Source: Saonia flava (GTDB taxonomy: Bacteria; Bacteroidota; Bacteroidia; Flavobacteriales; Flavobacteriaceae). Taken from it: a stretch of DNA of 64,000 bases. Within the stretch, counting starts at the first letter, position 1; every line of letters starts with the position of its first letter. The position numbers and the translations under genes were made by a program. This document shows, in pieces, positions 8,557 through 17,984 of this stretch. The notes beneath the pieces were generated by a model, which searched no databases, had not been told where the DNA came from, and worked only from the letters and a program-made list of their open reading frames with translations. The stretch is from contig NZ_JAATJJ010000001.1 of the NCBI RefSeq assembly GCF_011927795.1, positions 1,799,062-1,863,061 on the forward strand, in the 5' to 3' direction.

Positions 8557-9873
8557 ATGCCATTACTTATTGTTGTTGTCGGAATCTTGATATTATTCCT
8601 TCTTGTTACCAAATTCAAGCTAAACGCATTTATTTCCTTTATCATTGTTTCCCTTTTTGTGGGGCTTGCAGGAGGTCTGGGGCTGGACCAGGTTGTAAAG
8701 TCCATACAATTGGGAATTGGTAATATTTTAGGAATGCTTGTTCTTATTTTAGGGTTTGGAGCCATGTTGGGAAAATTGGTTGCCGATAGTGGAGCGGCAC
8801 AACGCATAACTTCTAAATTAGTTTCAAGTTTTGGAAAGAAAAATATTCAGTGGGCTGTTGTAATTGCAGGCTTCATTGTGGGCATTCCTATGTTTTATTC
8901 TGTGGGATTTGTGATCTTAGTGCCTTTAATTTTTACTGTAGCAGCAGCTACAGGGCTGCCCTTATTATATGTAGGGCTACCCATGTTGGCCTCTTTATCG
9001 GTTACCCATGGGTTTCTGCCTCCACATCCTGCCCCTACTGGAATCGCCACAATTTTTGATGCCAATATTGGGAAAACCATGCTCTACGGAATCATTGTGG
9101 CCATTCCGGCTATTATCTTTGGAGGACCTTTATTTGCTAGAACAATCAAGAATATAAAAGCTACTCCTCTAAAAGAATTTTACAATCCCGTGGTTTTAAA
9201 AGATGATGAAATGCCCAGCATGGGAGTTAGTGTATTTACAGCATTATTACCAATCATTTTAATTGGGCTCTCAACCATTCTAGAAGCTGTTCTTCCTATA
9301 GATTTTCCCGGAAGAACTATCATTCTTTTCATAGGGAATCCTGTGATTGCCATGTTGATTGCCGTTTTGGTTGCCATCTTTACCTTGGGATTGGCCCGGG
9401 GCAAAAAAATGGATGACGTAATGAGCTCTGTCTCAAGTTCAATTTCGGGCATCACTATGGTTCTTTTAATTATTGCAGGTTCTGGGGCATTAAAACAAAT
9501 ATTGATTGATAGTGGTGTGAGCGATTACATTGCAGAATCTTTAAAAGACACAAGTATTTCACCCTTAATATTGGCTTGGTTAATTGCCACAGTAATTAGA
9601 GTGTGCGTAGGTTCGGCAACCGTTGCAGGCCTCACTGCTGCGGGAATCGTTTTTCCGTTGGTTTCTGGCACTGGTGTTAGCCCAGAACTTATGGTACTCG
9701 CCATTGGATCTGGAAGCTTAATGCTTTCCCATGTAAATGATAGCGGTTTTTGGTTGTTTAAAGAATATTTTAATCTTTCCGTAAAAGAAACTCTTTCTAC
9801 TTGGACGGTAATGGAAACCACAGTTGGTATCGTAGGATTAATAGGAACATTAATTTTAAGTTTATTTGTATAA
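8557..9873 (+). CDS. GntP-family permease (gluconate / D-serine type)
   Basis: 438 residues, almost entirely hydrophobic, with about 12 membrane helices and the family's Gly-rich segments (LGFGAMLGKLVADSGAA near 65-81; HGFLPPHPAP near 152-161; GSATVAGLTAAGIVFPL). GntP proteins are proton symporters for gluconate and related acids, and the family includes the D-serine permease DsdX. The downstream genes, all same strand and nearly touching (RidA, fold-III PLP enzyme, M19 dipeptidase), argue for a D-amino-acid or small peptide-derived substrate rather than gluconate: no gluconate kinase or Entner-Doudoroff gene is nearby. The stop lies 4 bp before the likely RidA ATG. First gene of a four-gene operon. 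Confidence 0.88.
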   Translation: MPLLIVVVGILILFLLVTKFKLNAFISFIIVSLFVGLAGGLGLDQVVKSIQLGIGNILGMLVLILGFGAMLGKLVADSGAAQRITSKLVSSFGKKNIQWAVVIAGFIVGIPMFYSVGFVILVPLIFTVAAATGLPLLYVGLPMLASLSVTHGFLPPHPAPTGIATIFDANIGKTMLYGIIVAIPAIIFGGPLFARTIKNIKATPLKEFYNPVVLKDDEMPSMGVSVFTALLPIILIGLSTILEAVLPIDFPGRTIILFIGNPVIAMLIAVLVAIFTLGLARGKKMDDVMSSVSSSISGITMVLLIIAGSGALKQILIDSGVSDYIAESLKDTSISPLILAWLIATVIRVCVGSATVAGLTAAGIVFPLVSGTGVSPELMVLAIGSGSLMLSHVNDSGFWLFKEYFNLSVKETLSTWTVMETTVGIVGLIGTLILSLFV

Positions 9874-9877
9874 TGCT

Positions 9878-10342
9878 ATGAGTAGTTCACCTTCAAAAAG
9901 AATAAAGGAATTAGGTTTAATATTACCTCCAGCACCAAAACCTGCGGGATTGTACAGACCTATTTTGGTAGTGGATAATTTCCTATATGTTTCTGGCCAA
10001 GGGCCTGTAAAACAAGATGGAACCCTAATGTTGGGGCGAGCAGGCGATAATCTTGATATAGAAGAAGCTAAATTGGCTGCTCGGCAAGTTGGCCTTACCA
10101 TGCTATCCAGCATCCAAACACATTTTGGTGATTTGGACAAAATAAAAAGGGTTGTAAAGGTATTGGGAATGGTTAATTGCACCCCAGATTTTACTAAACA
10201 TCCTTTGGTCATTAATGGTTTTAGTGAACTCATGGCCGATATTTTTGGTATGGACAATGGTGTGGGGGCAAGAAGTGCAGTTGGTATGATGCTCCCAGAT
10301 GGTATTCCAGTAGAAGTAGAGGCCATGTTTCAACTTCATTAG
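9878..10342 (+). CDS. RidA/YjgF-family imine/enamine deaminase
   Basis: 154 residues from the ATG at 9878. A TTG at 9866 is in frame but lies inside the permease gene, and MSSSPSKRIKELG is the more natural N-terminus. The protein has the RidA fold features: SGQGP near 45-49, and the C-terminal GARSAVGM...LPDGIPVEVEAMF, in which the Arg of ARSAVG corresponds to the carboxylate-binding Arg of active RidA proteins. RidA hydrolyses reactive 2-aminoacrylate and other imines released by PLP-dependent dehydratases, which fits the PLP enzyme encoded 8 bp downstream. Cytosolic; second gene of the D-amino-acid operon. Confidence 0.88.
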   Translation: MSSSPSKRIKELGLILPPAPKPAGLYRPILVVDNFLYVSGQGPVKQDGTLMLGRAGDNLDIEEAKLAARQVGLTMLSSIQTHFGDLDKIKRVVKVLGMVNCTPDFTKHPLVINGFSELMADIFGMDNGVGARSAVGMMLPDGIPVEVEAMFQLH

Positions 10343-10349
10343 AAAAAGC

Positions 10350-11465
10350 ATGATACATCCCCAAGAACGGTACAAGCTCCTAAATACCGAAAATGTTATA
10401 TCTCCTTCCTTATTGGTATATCCTGATATTATTGAATACAATATTCAATTGATGATCAAAATAGCTGGTGGGTCAAATTTTCTCCGGCCTCATATTAAAA
10501 CCCATAAAATTGGTGAAATTATTCAGCTGCAATTGGCTTACGGAATCACAAAATTTAAATGTGCAACAATTGCCGAGGCCGAACTTCTTGCCCAATGCAA
10601 TGTCAAAGATATCCTATTGGCCATGCAGCCGGTTGGGGCAAATGTTGCTCGTTTTTTTACCTTATTAAAGCAATATCCCAATTCTAAATTTTCAACAATT
10701 ATAGACAATACTGCATCACTTAAGGAAATTGCACATTTAGCTTCATCAAAGAATATAAAAATCCCCATTTGGTTGGATGTTAATTGTGGAATGGACAGAA
10801 CAGGAATAATTCCAGATGAAAAAGCAGTGAAATTATATAAATCCATCGATGATAACCCAAATTTATGCGCTGAAGGTTTACATGCCTATGATGGTCATAT
10901 TCATGATTCTAACTATGCTTTGCGAAAAGAAAAATGCGATGTCTCTTTTAATACTGTTCTACAGCTTAAAAAGGAGATTGAGAAATTAGGTGTTTCCGTC
11001 AAAAACATAGTTGCCGGGGGCTCCCCAACTTTTCCTATTCATGCCCAAAGAGAAAATGTAGAAACCAGCCCAGGAACACCTTTGCTCTGGGACCAAGGAT
11101 ATTCTGATAATTATCCAGATTTACCGTTTATACCCGCAGCTATATTGTTTACAAGGGTAGTAAGCAAGCCAAGGCCGAATACCATATGTCTAGATCTGGG
11201 GCATAAAGCGGTAGCATCAGAGATGCCTCTTCCTCGAATAAAAATATTGGATAGAAATACCCTAGAACAAATAGGTCAAAGTGAGGAACATTTGGTCATT
11301 AAGTGCCAAGACACATCAAAATACAATATTGGGGATTCTTTTTACGCCATTCCCATTCACATTTGTCCAACAGTGGCAAAATACAATGATGTATTGACTG
11401 TTGTTGATGGTACTGTTACCGGTTCTTGGAAAGTTGCAGCAAGAGACCATAAAATATCTATTTAA
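10350..11465 (+). CDS. D-threonine aldolase / D-serine dehydratase-like fold-III PLP enzyme
   Basis: 371 residues of the alanine-racemase-like (fold type III) D-TA/DSD family. The PLP lysine lies in RPHIKTHK (about residues 46-53), preceded by SPSLLVY. Further family signatures are the barrel segment WLDVNCGMDRTG (about 141-152), the glycine loop VAGGSPTFP (about 223-231) and, at the C-terminus, the metal-site region DLGHKAV (about 282-288) and PIHICPTVAKY, which contains the His-x-Cys zinc-ligand pair of D-threonine aldolases and eukaryotic-type D-serine dehydratases. It should cleave or deaminate D-Thr/D-Ser-type substrates. It sits 7 bp after RidA and 3 bp before the dipeptidase. I cannot tell aldolase from dehydratase by sequence alone. 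Confidence 0.85.
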   Translation: MIHPQERYKLLNTENVISPSLLVYPDIIEYNIQLMIKIAGGSNFLRPHIKTHKIGEIIQLQLAYGITKFKCATIAEAELLAQCNVKDILLAMQPVGANVARFFTLLKQYPNSKFSTIIDNTASLKEIAHLASSKNIKIPIWLDVNCGMDRTGIIPDEKAVKLYKSIDDNPNLCAEGLHAYDGHIHDSNYALRKEKCDVSFNTVLQLKKEIEKLGVSVKNIVAGGSPTFPIHAQRENVETSPGTPLLWDQGYSDNYPDLPFIPAAILFTRVVSKPRPNTICLDLGHKAVASEMPLPRIKILDRNTLEQIGQSEEHLVIKCQDTSKYNIGDSFYAIPIHICPTVAKYNDVLTVVDGTVTGSWKVAARDHKISI

Positions 11466-11468
11466 ATT

Positions 11469-12533
11469 ATGTTTATACTAGACGCACATTTGGATTTGTC
11501 CATGAATGCCATGGAATGGAATAGAGATTTAAGATGGTCCGTGGAAGAGATTCGGGAGAGTGAAATTGGTATGGTCGACAAACCCGATAGAGCAAAAAAC
11601 ACAGTTTCTTTTAAAGCTTTAAGGCAAGGAAACATTGGCTTGTGTGTTGCCACACAAATTGCCAGATATGTAAAAAAAGAAAGCCCTCTTCCCGGATGGA
11701 ATTCTCCACACCAAGCATGGGCACAGACACAAGGGCAATTGGCATGGTACAAAGCTATGGAGGATGCTGGGGAATTGATTCAGATTACAAATACCAAACA
11801 ATTGGAAAGCCATCTACAAAATTGGAAAAAAGACAATATAAAATGTCCCATTGGCTATATTTTAAGTCTGGAAGGGGCAGATTCTATCATTACAATTGAT
11901 CACTTAAAAAAATCCCATGAACAAGGATTGCGTGCCATAGGCCCAGCCCATTATGGTCCTGGAACCTACGCGCATGGCACAAATTCCGTTGGCGGAATTG
12001 GCACTAAAGGAAAAGAATTGTTAAAAGAAATAGAACGCCTTAACTTAATATTGGATGCCACCCATTTATGTGACGAAAGTTTTTGGGAAACCATGAAAGT
12101 CTACAATGGGCCTGTATGGGCCAGTCATAACAATTGTAGAAAATTTGTTGACCATAACAGACAATTTTCTGATGAGCAAATAAATGAACTAATCAACAGA
12201 AATGCAGTAATCGGTATTGCTTTAGATGCTTGGATGATGGTTCCAAATTGGGTAAGGGGAGAATCAACACCGCAAGGAATGGGCGTTTCTTTAGAACAAA
12301 TGATCAACAACATTGATCATATATGCCAGTTAGCAGGAAATGTAAACCATGTAGGTATTGGAACCGATTTGGATGGAGGCTTTGGAAAGGAACAATGCCC
12401 AACTGATTTGGAAACTATTGCAGACCTTCAAAAAGTGCCTTTATTATTGTCCAAAAGGGGATATAGTGAAACAGATATTGAAAACATCATGAATAAAAAC
12501 TTCATTGATTTCCTCAAAAATGTATGGGGTTAA
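11469..12533 (+). CDS. Membrane-dipeptidase family (M19) peptidase
   Basis: 354 residues of the M19 renal-dipeptidase fold. Visible zinc-site elements are DAHLD (His6-x-Asp8 at the N-terminus), the bridging Glu in LSLEGAD (about 139-142), the His of DATHLCDESF and of WASHNN, and IGTDLDGG near 298-305. There is no signal peptide, so it is predicted to be cytosolic despite the family name. M19 enzymes hydrolyse dipeptides and tolerate a D-residue at the C-terminal position, which ties it to the D-amino-acid enzymes upstream. Last gene of the operon; the stop is followed by a 115-bp gap. Confidence 0.88.
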   Translation: MFILDAHLDLSMNAMEWNRDLRWSVEEIRESEIGMVDKPDRAKNTVSFKALRQGNIGLCVATQIARYVKKESPLPGWNSPHQAWAQTQGQLAWYKAMEDAGELIQITNTKQLESHLQNWKKDNIKCPIGYILSLEGADSIITIDHLKKSHEQGLRAIGPAHYGPGTYAHGTNSVGGIGTKGKELLKEIERLNLILDATHLCDESFWETMKVYNGPVWASHNNCRKFVDHNRQFSDEQINELINRNAVIGIALDAWMMVPNWVRGESTPQGMGVSLEQMINNIDHICQLAGNVNHVGIGTDLDGGFGKEQCPTDLETIADLQKVPLLLSKRGYSETDIENIMNKNFIDFLKNVWG

Positions 12534-12648
12534 AACTAAATCTATCCTTTCATCGAAAAATTTATTTAGAATTCCTTTTTAACAGGAGTTTAAACTACTA
12601 TTGGCAAGGTATTTGTTAATTTTACTGTGTATTGGCGACTATTTACCC

Positions 12649-13287
12649 ATGAAACATAATTATTTTGTTTTATTTTTTTTGATGTTATCCGTGCATGGAT
12701 TTGCACAGACTGATTTGTCCCAGACCCAATCCTTAAATATTGAGCCTGCGGACAACAAGATAGACTTGCCTGAAACCCCAAACCCATCTTCAAGGTTAAA
12801 TATTCCTTCCGTGGTCCCCGAACCCTTAGATCTGGATAAAAAACCAGAAATTAAAATGTTGCCAGACAAAGAGTTGCTACAAGCGGGGCATGACATGGTC
12901 ATAGATGCAAAAATTGGCGAAAAAGAAAAATCTGGGGATAAGTCACATTACGGAGATATGTATCTGGGCGATATTAAGACAACAGCTAAATTTGTTGGCA
13001 TTGTTTGTCGTGATCATGAATATGTTGATGGTGATCGAGTAAAAATTTATGTCAATGACATGGTTATAGAACCGAACATTTTACTCACAGGAGCCTTTAA
13101 AGGCATTAATATAGATTTAGACAAAGGTTTTAACAGATTGGATTTTGAAGCTTTGAACCAAGGAACTTCCGGTCCTAACACAGCACAAGTGGACGTGTAT
13201 GATGAAAATGGCAAAATAATCTATTCCAATAGATGGAATTTATCCACTGGAGCTAAGGCATCTCTTATTATCATTAAAGAAGATTAA
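12649..13287 (+). CDS. Secreted protein of unknown function
   Basis: 212 residues from the ATG at 12649. A TTG 48 bp upstream is in frame, but only the ATG places a clean signal peptide (MKHNYFVLFFLMLSVHGFAQ) at the N-terminus. The mature protein begins with a Pro/Asp-rich low-complexity region (about 20-75), followed by a beta-rich domain (about 95-212) containing GDMYLGDIKT, an acidic CRDHEYVDGDRVKIYVND segment and a closing WNLSTGAKASLII. I do not recognise the family; the second half has the look of a small beta-sandwich. It is probably periplasmic or surface-exposed. The stop abuts the stop of the convergent acylase gene. Confidence 0.7.
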   Translation: MKHNYFVLFFLMLSVHGFAQTDLSQTQSLNIEPADNKIDLPETPNPSSRLNIPSVVPEPLDLDKKPEIKMLPDKELLQAGHDMVIDAKIGEKEKSGDKSHYGDMYLGDIKTTAKFVGIVCRDHEYVDGDRVKIYVNDMVIEPNILLTGAFKGINIDLDKGFNRLDFEALNQGTSGPNTAQVDVYDENGKIIYSNRWNLSTGAKASLIIIKED

Positions 13288-15471
13288 TCATTCTCCAGGA
13301 TGATACGTTTTCTCCGCTCTTTTTAACACATCTTCTTTATAAAAGGCCACTTTTTTCCACTCAGCATTGGCATACCGTTTAATTTGATCATCAAAATGAG
13401 GTGAACTGGGGTCGCCACTTTGTCCACCAGCCAAAATACTTTTTGCTGCTACCTTATCTCCAAATTCCACAACCGCTGCAAAACTATTGCCACGTGTCCC
13501 ATATATTTTTTTGGTATTGTTGGTATATCTTGCACCATAAGCGGCAAGTGCTCCCCAACGTCCAGAGGCAAAACCAATAGGAATACTGGGTTTGTCATCA
13601 TTAAAAAGTTGGCGAATATCCCCATTGATTCTTTGATAACGGTTCACCTCTCCCCAAGGAATGTTCCATGAGCCAAAATCATTTTCTAACCTTTTAACGG
13701 CTTCTTCAAAAATTGATATTCTTTCATCAAGGTTAGATTTAGAACCAAAATATACTACACGATCCATATAACTTAATCCCTGTGGAGCAGCTCTTTTTTG
13801 CATATATAAAGTTCCATAATATTCTGCCAAAGTCATGGCAACAGACTCTTTGGAAGTTTTGTAATTCCAATTTCTAAGGATTTCTATAGGGGCGCCCAAC
13901 TCTTTTGTTCTATCAATTTTATCATAAGCTTCAACCAGACCAGGAATCAAAACCTCAAATGCAGGTAGATATGGATCATGCGCCAATTGTATCAAACTAT
14001 CAATAGTATATTCTTTTCTATCCTTCAACAATTCTATGGCATGCACTCCCCTAAAATTTTCTTGGTCCCTAGACATATAGTTGGGGTAATTCTCTTTTAT
14101 GGGACTGTACTCCATAGCAGCCGTAAATGGGGTAGAGTTACAGTTTTGTAACCAACCATTTCCTGGGTTTAAAAGCAATATGTTTTCATCAACTGTATGC
14201 AAACCTTGCCAATCCGTTTTGGGGTTACTGCCATCAACTGGCTTGGTATAATCAAAAATGGTATCACGAACAGGAATAAAATTCCCATGAAAATAGCCAA
14301 TATTTCCCTCAGCATCGGCATAAACCGTATTGTTGGAGGAATTGGTACGAATGTCCATCATCTTTCTAAAACCATCATATCCATCTTGCTTTGTCCTGAT
14401 AAAGGATTGCTCCAAAGCTTTTACCGGCTCCCACATCATGGCAGAAGCTGTCCATTGATCAGCTACCTGATGGGTAATAGGGCCATGGTGCGTACGATAG
14501 GCAGGGAAGGTTTTCTCTTTTAGAGAATCCCCAACCTTGTATTTTAAAACAACTTCCGATGTGGTTACAGGTCGCAATTCCTCTCCATATTGATAGAACA
14601 AATCATCATCCATTTTTACAATGTCCTCCTTAAATTCATCCATCACATCGGTATAGGTAGAGGTGTGCATCCACCCCGTTTTTTCATTAAAGCCTTGATA
14701 TACAAAAAATTGACCCCAAGTCACTGCTCCATACGCATTTAACCCTTCCTCGCTCACAACATGCACTTCTCCCCTAAAATAAAAAGAAGTATGCGGATTG
14801 ATGAGCAACATGGCATTACCAGACTGTGTCAATTTACCTGAAATAGCAATTCCATTGGAACCCTGGGGTTCGGCCATTTCTTCTTCTTTTTTAATTTGAA
14901 GTTCCTCTAGTTCAGGAATCTCCATCCCACCTTCATAAAATGCCCTTATTTTTCGAATAGAAATTCGTTCTATATCTCCCCCAATAGATCCTTCACTAAA
15001 ATACATGGGCATCCAAGGTTCAAAATGGGTCAAGAGTTTAGGTGTTACCTCAGGATGTGTGTGTAAATAATAATTTATTCCATCAGCAAAAGCATCACAC
15101 AACTTTTTTAACCATCCCGGACTTTTTTCATAATTGGCAATGGCCTCTTCTTGGGTCATAAATAATTTGGCCCGTAAATCACTGTACAAAGCTTCTTCCC
15201 CTTCAACTTCGGCCAATCTACCAGTAGCCCAAATATAATTTTGCTCCACACGGTTAAAATCGTCTTCGCACTGGGCATATAATAATCCAAATACTGTATC
15301 CGCATCTGTTTTCCCATAAATATGGGGAACACCAAAATCATCCCGAATGATTGTAACATTATTTGCCTGCTCTTCCCAACGCTCTAGCTCTGTAAGTTGT
15401 TTTTCTGTCTTACAGGATATAAATCCAAAGAATACAGATAAGCCTATAATTCTAATAAAATTCTTAATCAT
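13288..15471 (-). CDS. Penicillin-acylase-family lipoprotein (Ntn hydrolase)
   Basis: 727 residues from the ATG at 15471, which gives an SPII signal ending FISC; a frame start 33 bp upstream would bury it. The protein follows the penicillin G/acyl-homoserine-lactone acylase plan: an alpha-chain region with RDDFGVPHIYG and FGLLYAQCEDDF, a linker, then the autoprocessing site before the beta chain, GSNGIAISG, whose Ser is the N-terminal nucleophile, followed by NPHTSFYFRGEVH. Related enzymes cleave N-acyl amide bonds in antibiotics, acyl-homoserine lactones or lipopeptides; the substrate here is unknown. Probably anchored in an envelope membrane facing the periplasm. Single gene, divergent from the ABC exporter. 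Confidence 0.87.
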   Translation of the reverse strand: MIKNFIRIIGLSVFFGFISCKTEKQLTELERWEEQANNVTIIRDDFGVPHIYGKTDADTVFGLLYAQCEDDFNRVEQNYIWATGRLAEVEGEEALYSDLRAKLFMTQEEAIANYEKSPGWLKKLCDAFADGINYYLHTHPEVTPKLLTHFEPWMPMYFSEGSIGGDIERISIRKIRAFYEGGMEIPELEELQIKKEEEMAEPQGSNGIAISGKLTQSGNAMLLINPHTSFYFRGEVHVVSEEGLNAYGAVTWGQFFVYQGFNEKTGWMHTSTYTDVMDEFKEDIVKMDDDLFYQYGEELRPVTTSEVVLKYKVGDSLKEKTFPAYRTHHGPITHQVADQWTASAMMWEPVKALEQSFIRTKQDGYDGFRKMMDIRTNSSNNTVYADAEGNIGYFHGNFIPVRDTIFDYTKPVDGSNPKTDWQGLHTVDENILLLNPGNGWLQNCNSTPFTAAMEYSPIKENYPNYMSRDQENFRGVHAIELLKDRKEYTIDSLIQLAHDPYLPAFEVLIPGLVEAYDKIDRTKELGAPIEILRNWNYKTSKESVAMTLAEYYGTLYMQKRAAPQGLSYMDRVVYFGSKSNLDERISIFEEAVKRLENDFGSWNIPWGEVNRYQRINGDIRQLFNDDKPSIPIGFASGRWGALAAYGARYTNNTKKIYGTRGNSFAAVVEFGDKVAAKSILAGGQSGDPSSPHFDDQIKRYANAEWKKVAFYKEDVLKRAEKTYHPGE

Positions 15472-15561
15472 ATTATTCCATGTTCGATTCTTTAAAAGTA
15501 GCAAATACTCTTTTAACTATTAAAAATATCCTAATACCACCTATTAGTCCCTTAATTGCCA

Positions 15562-15569
15562 TATTTTTG
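15562..15569 (+). promoter_or_regulatory. Candidate -7 element for the ABC exporter
   Basis: TATTTTTG matches the Bacteroidota -7 consensus TAnnTTTG and lies 36 bp before the exporter ATG. I see no convincing -33 TTTG at the usual distance. Confidence 0.35.
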
Positions 15570-15605
15570 ATTTGAATTTCTTCAGAAAACTGACCACCCA
15601 TTTCT

Positions 15606-17342
15606 ATGTCCGATAAAAAAGTAAGCATCCTAAAAGCATTCCAGACCATTATTTGGCCCAAACGCAATTTGGTCTTCATTGGATTGGTCTTGATTGTTAT
15701 AAGTAAAGCTGCCAGTTTTGTGACCCCAATGTCACTAAAGTATTTTTTTGATGATATTATCCCCAATAAGGATGTCAAATTCTTAAAAATTCTGATTGTT
15801 GTAGTAATCCTAGCCCTTTTGGCACAGGCCATCACTTCATTTCTATTGACTAAAATTCTAAGTGTACAGGCACAATATTTAATCTCTGAATTGCGTGCGC
15901 AAGTACAGAAAAAAGTGCTTTCGTTACCTATTCGTTTTTTTGATAACACAAAATCTGGAGCTTTGGTTTCCCGCATTATGTCTGATGTAGAAGGAGTGCG
16001 AAACCTAATAGGAACAGGATTGGTTCAATTAGTGGGTGGTACTATTACAGCTATTGTTTCCCTAATTTTATTGCTACGTATAAGTCCATACATGACTTTG
16101 TTTACATTGGTTCCTTTAGCAATTTTTGCCGTAATTGCTTTAAAAGCGTTTAAAATTATACGCCCTGTTTTTAGAAATCGTGGAAAAATAAATGCCGAAG
16201 TTAAGGGCCGCTTAACAGAAACTTTAGGAGGTATTAGGGTAATAAAGGGCTTTAATGCTGAAAAGCAAGAACATACGGTTTTTGAAGAAGGCGTGGAGAA
16301 GCTGTTCAAAAATGTTAAAAAGAGTCTTACTGCCACCGCTTTTATGTCCAGTTCTTCCACGTTCCTGTTAGGACTGGCAACAGCGGGCATTATGGGAATC
16401 GGCGGCTATGAAATTATGTTTGGCGACCTTACTACGGGAGAATATATAGAATTCACTTTTTTATTAGGATTAATGATTGCTCCAATTATGCAGATGAGTA
16501 ACATTGGAAGTCAGTTGACGGAGGCACTGGCAGGTTTGGATCGCACAGAAGAGTTGATGAACAAAACTGCAGAAATGGATGAGGAGCATAGAAACATCTC
16601 ACTCAGCACTGTAAAGGGAAACATTATTTTTAATGATGTTTCCTTTGCCTATGAAGAGGACAAGGAAGTATTGCACAATATTAGTTTTAAAGCCAAGCAA
16701 GGTTCTGTAACTGCTCTTGTAGGGAGTTCAGGTTCTGGAAAATCTACCATAGCTGGCTTGGCGGCCACTTTTTTAAATCCCCAATCTGGAAAGATTACTA
16801 TTGATGGGACTGATATTTCCAAGGTTATCCTTAGTAGTTACCGTAAACATTTAGGCGTGGTTTTGCAGGACGAATTTTTATTTGAAGGTACCATTCGTGA
16901 AAATATTTTGTTCCCCAGACCCAATGCTTCAGAAGAAGAATTACAAAAAGCAGTGAAAGCAGCTTATGTGGATGAATTTACAGACCGATTTGAAGATGGG
17001 TTGGAAACCTTGATTGGGGAACGCGGTGTAAAACTATCCGGTGGACAAAGACAGCGCATTGCTATAGCCCGAGCTATTTTGGCGGATCCTAAAATTTTAA
17101 TCTTGGATGAAGCCACTTCCAGTCTGGATACAGAAAGTGAAGCTTTGATACAAAAAAGTTTGGCAGAACTTACCAAAGGAAGAACTACTTTTGTCATTGC
17201 CCATAGATTGAGCACAATTAGAAAAGCAGATCAGATTTTAGTAATAGAAGACGGGCATATTGCCGAACAGGGCACTCATGATGAATTGATTGCTAAAGAG
17301 GGTAGGTATTATAATCTATTTACATATCAAGCGAGGATTTAA
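15606..17342 (+). CDS. ABC exporter, MsbA/ABCB-like half transporter
   Basis: 578 residues: six membrane helices in residues 20-310 (type-1 exporter domain) and an ATP-binding domain from about 335, with Walker A GSSGSGKST (about 373-381), the Q-loop in GVVLQDEFLF, the signature LSGGQRQR (about 477-484), Walker B ILILDEATSSLD (about 498-509) and the switch His in IAHRLST. The composition is that of lipid/drug exporters that work as homodimers in the inner membrane; MsbA-type lipid A flipping is possible but cannot be told from multidrug export. The stop overlaps that of the convergent ferredoxin gene by 4 bp. Confidence 0.9.
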   Translation: MSDKKVSILKAFQTIIWPKRNLVFIGLVLIVISKAASFVTPMSLKYFFDDIIPNKDVKFLKILIVVVILALLAQAITSFLLTKILSVQAQYLISELRAQVQKKVLSLPIRFFDNTKSGALVSRIMSDVEGVRNLIGTGLVQLVGGTITAIVSLILLLRISPYMTLFTLVPLAIFAVIALKAFKIIRPVFRNRGKINAEVKGRLTETLGGIRVIKGFNAEKQEHTVFEEGVEKLFKNVKKSLTATAFMSSSSTFLLGLATAGIMGIGGYEIMFGDLTTGEYIEFTFLLGLMIAPIMQMSNIGSQLTEALAGLDRTEELMNKTAEMDEEHRNISLSTVKGNIIFNDVSFAYEEDKEVLHNISFKAKQGSVTALVGSSGSGKSTIAGLAATFLNPQSGKITIDGTDISKVILSSYRKHLGVVLQDEFLFEGTIRENILFPRPNASEEELQKAVKAAYVDEFTDRFEDGLETLIGERGVKLSGGQRQRIAIARAILADPKILILDEATSSLDTESEALIQKSLAELTKGRTTFVIAHRLSTIRKADQILVIEDGHIAEQGTHDELIAKEGRYYNLFTYQARI

Positions 17343-17671
17343 TCCTCTGCAGGTGCCAATACCACTTCTAAACCATCCAAATCTTCCGCCATATGTATTT
17401 GGCATCCCAAACGGCTATTGTCCTCTACATTGAAAGCCTCGGACAACATGGCTTCTTCATCATCAGACATTTCTGGAAGCTCATGGTCAGAAGTCACATA
17501 ACACTGGCAAGAGGCACACATGGCCATACCACCACAAATCCCAATAGTTCCTTCAGGTGCCAGCTCATAAGAACGAACCACCTCCATAAGATTCATATTC
17601 ATATCTGTGGGTGCATCAACATCATGTATAACACCTTCACGGTCTGTAATCTTAATTTTTATATCGGACAT
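17339..17671 (-). CDS. [2Fe-2S] ferredoxin, adrenodoxin type
   Basis: 110 residues with the cysteine pattern of vertebrate/ISC-type ferredoxins: Cys46, Cys52 and Cys55 in CGGMAMCASC and Cys90 in RLGCQI, that is C-x5-C-x2-C-x34-C. An additional Cys57 follows the third ligand. It should carry single electrons at low potential in the cytosol, plausibly for Fe-S cluster assembly or a monooxygenase. It is the last gene of a leftward run that begins with Mrp and NifU-C, which supports the Fe-S assembly role. Confidence 0.92.
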   Translation of the reverse strand: MSDIKIKITDREGVIHDVDAPTDMNMNLMEVVRSYELAPEGTIGICGGMAMCASCQCYVTSDHELPEMSDDEEAMLSEAFNVEDNSRLGCQIHMAEDLDGLEVVLAPAED

Positions 17672-17742
17672 TATTTATTGGTAAAACTGTGATCTAGTGA
17701 AGAAATATTTACTTATTTACTGTTTTTCAAGAATTGTGCCAT

Positions 17743-17982
17743 TTACCCAATATTGACCACCTCTTGTATCTGTGGGGCATGCTTTTTAATGGTCATTTCA
17801 ACACCGCTCTTAAGAGTCATTTGGTTTACACTACAGCCTATGCAAGCTCCTTCCAGTTTTACTTTTACAGAAGTTTCATTGTCAATTGAGATTAATGATA
17901 TATCACCGCCATCACTTTGTAAAAAAGGGCGAATCTCTTCCAAAGCCAATTCCACTTTTGCTTTTAGTTCCTCTGATGTCAT
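17743..17982 (-). CDS. NifU C-terminal domain Fe-S scaffold
   Basis: 79 residues, comprising only the NifU-C/Nfu domain. It has the cluster-binding Cys47-x-x-Cys50 in GACIGCSVN, the preceding LQSDGGDI loop and the following helix with MTLKSGVE. Free-standing Nfu proteins carry a [4Fe-4S] cluster bridged by a dimer and deliver it to apo-enzymes. The start codon lies 2 bp after the stop of Mrp, so the two are co-transcribed; ferredoxin follows after 71 bp. Confidence 0.92.
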   Translation of the reverse strand: MTSEELKAKVELALEEIRPFLQSDGGDISLISIDNETSVKVKLEGACIGCSVNQMTLKSGVEMTIKKHAPQIQEVVNIG

Positions 17983-17984
17983 TC

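Noticed and set aside
9866-9877. TTG at 9866 as the RidA start
   Set aside because: It lies inside the permease gene and an ATG four codons later gives the natural N-terminus.
9862-10326. Open frame antisense to RidA, 154 residues
   Set aside because: Only the plus strand carries RidA motifs; the antisense product is Ser/Pro-rich without features.
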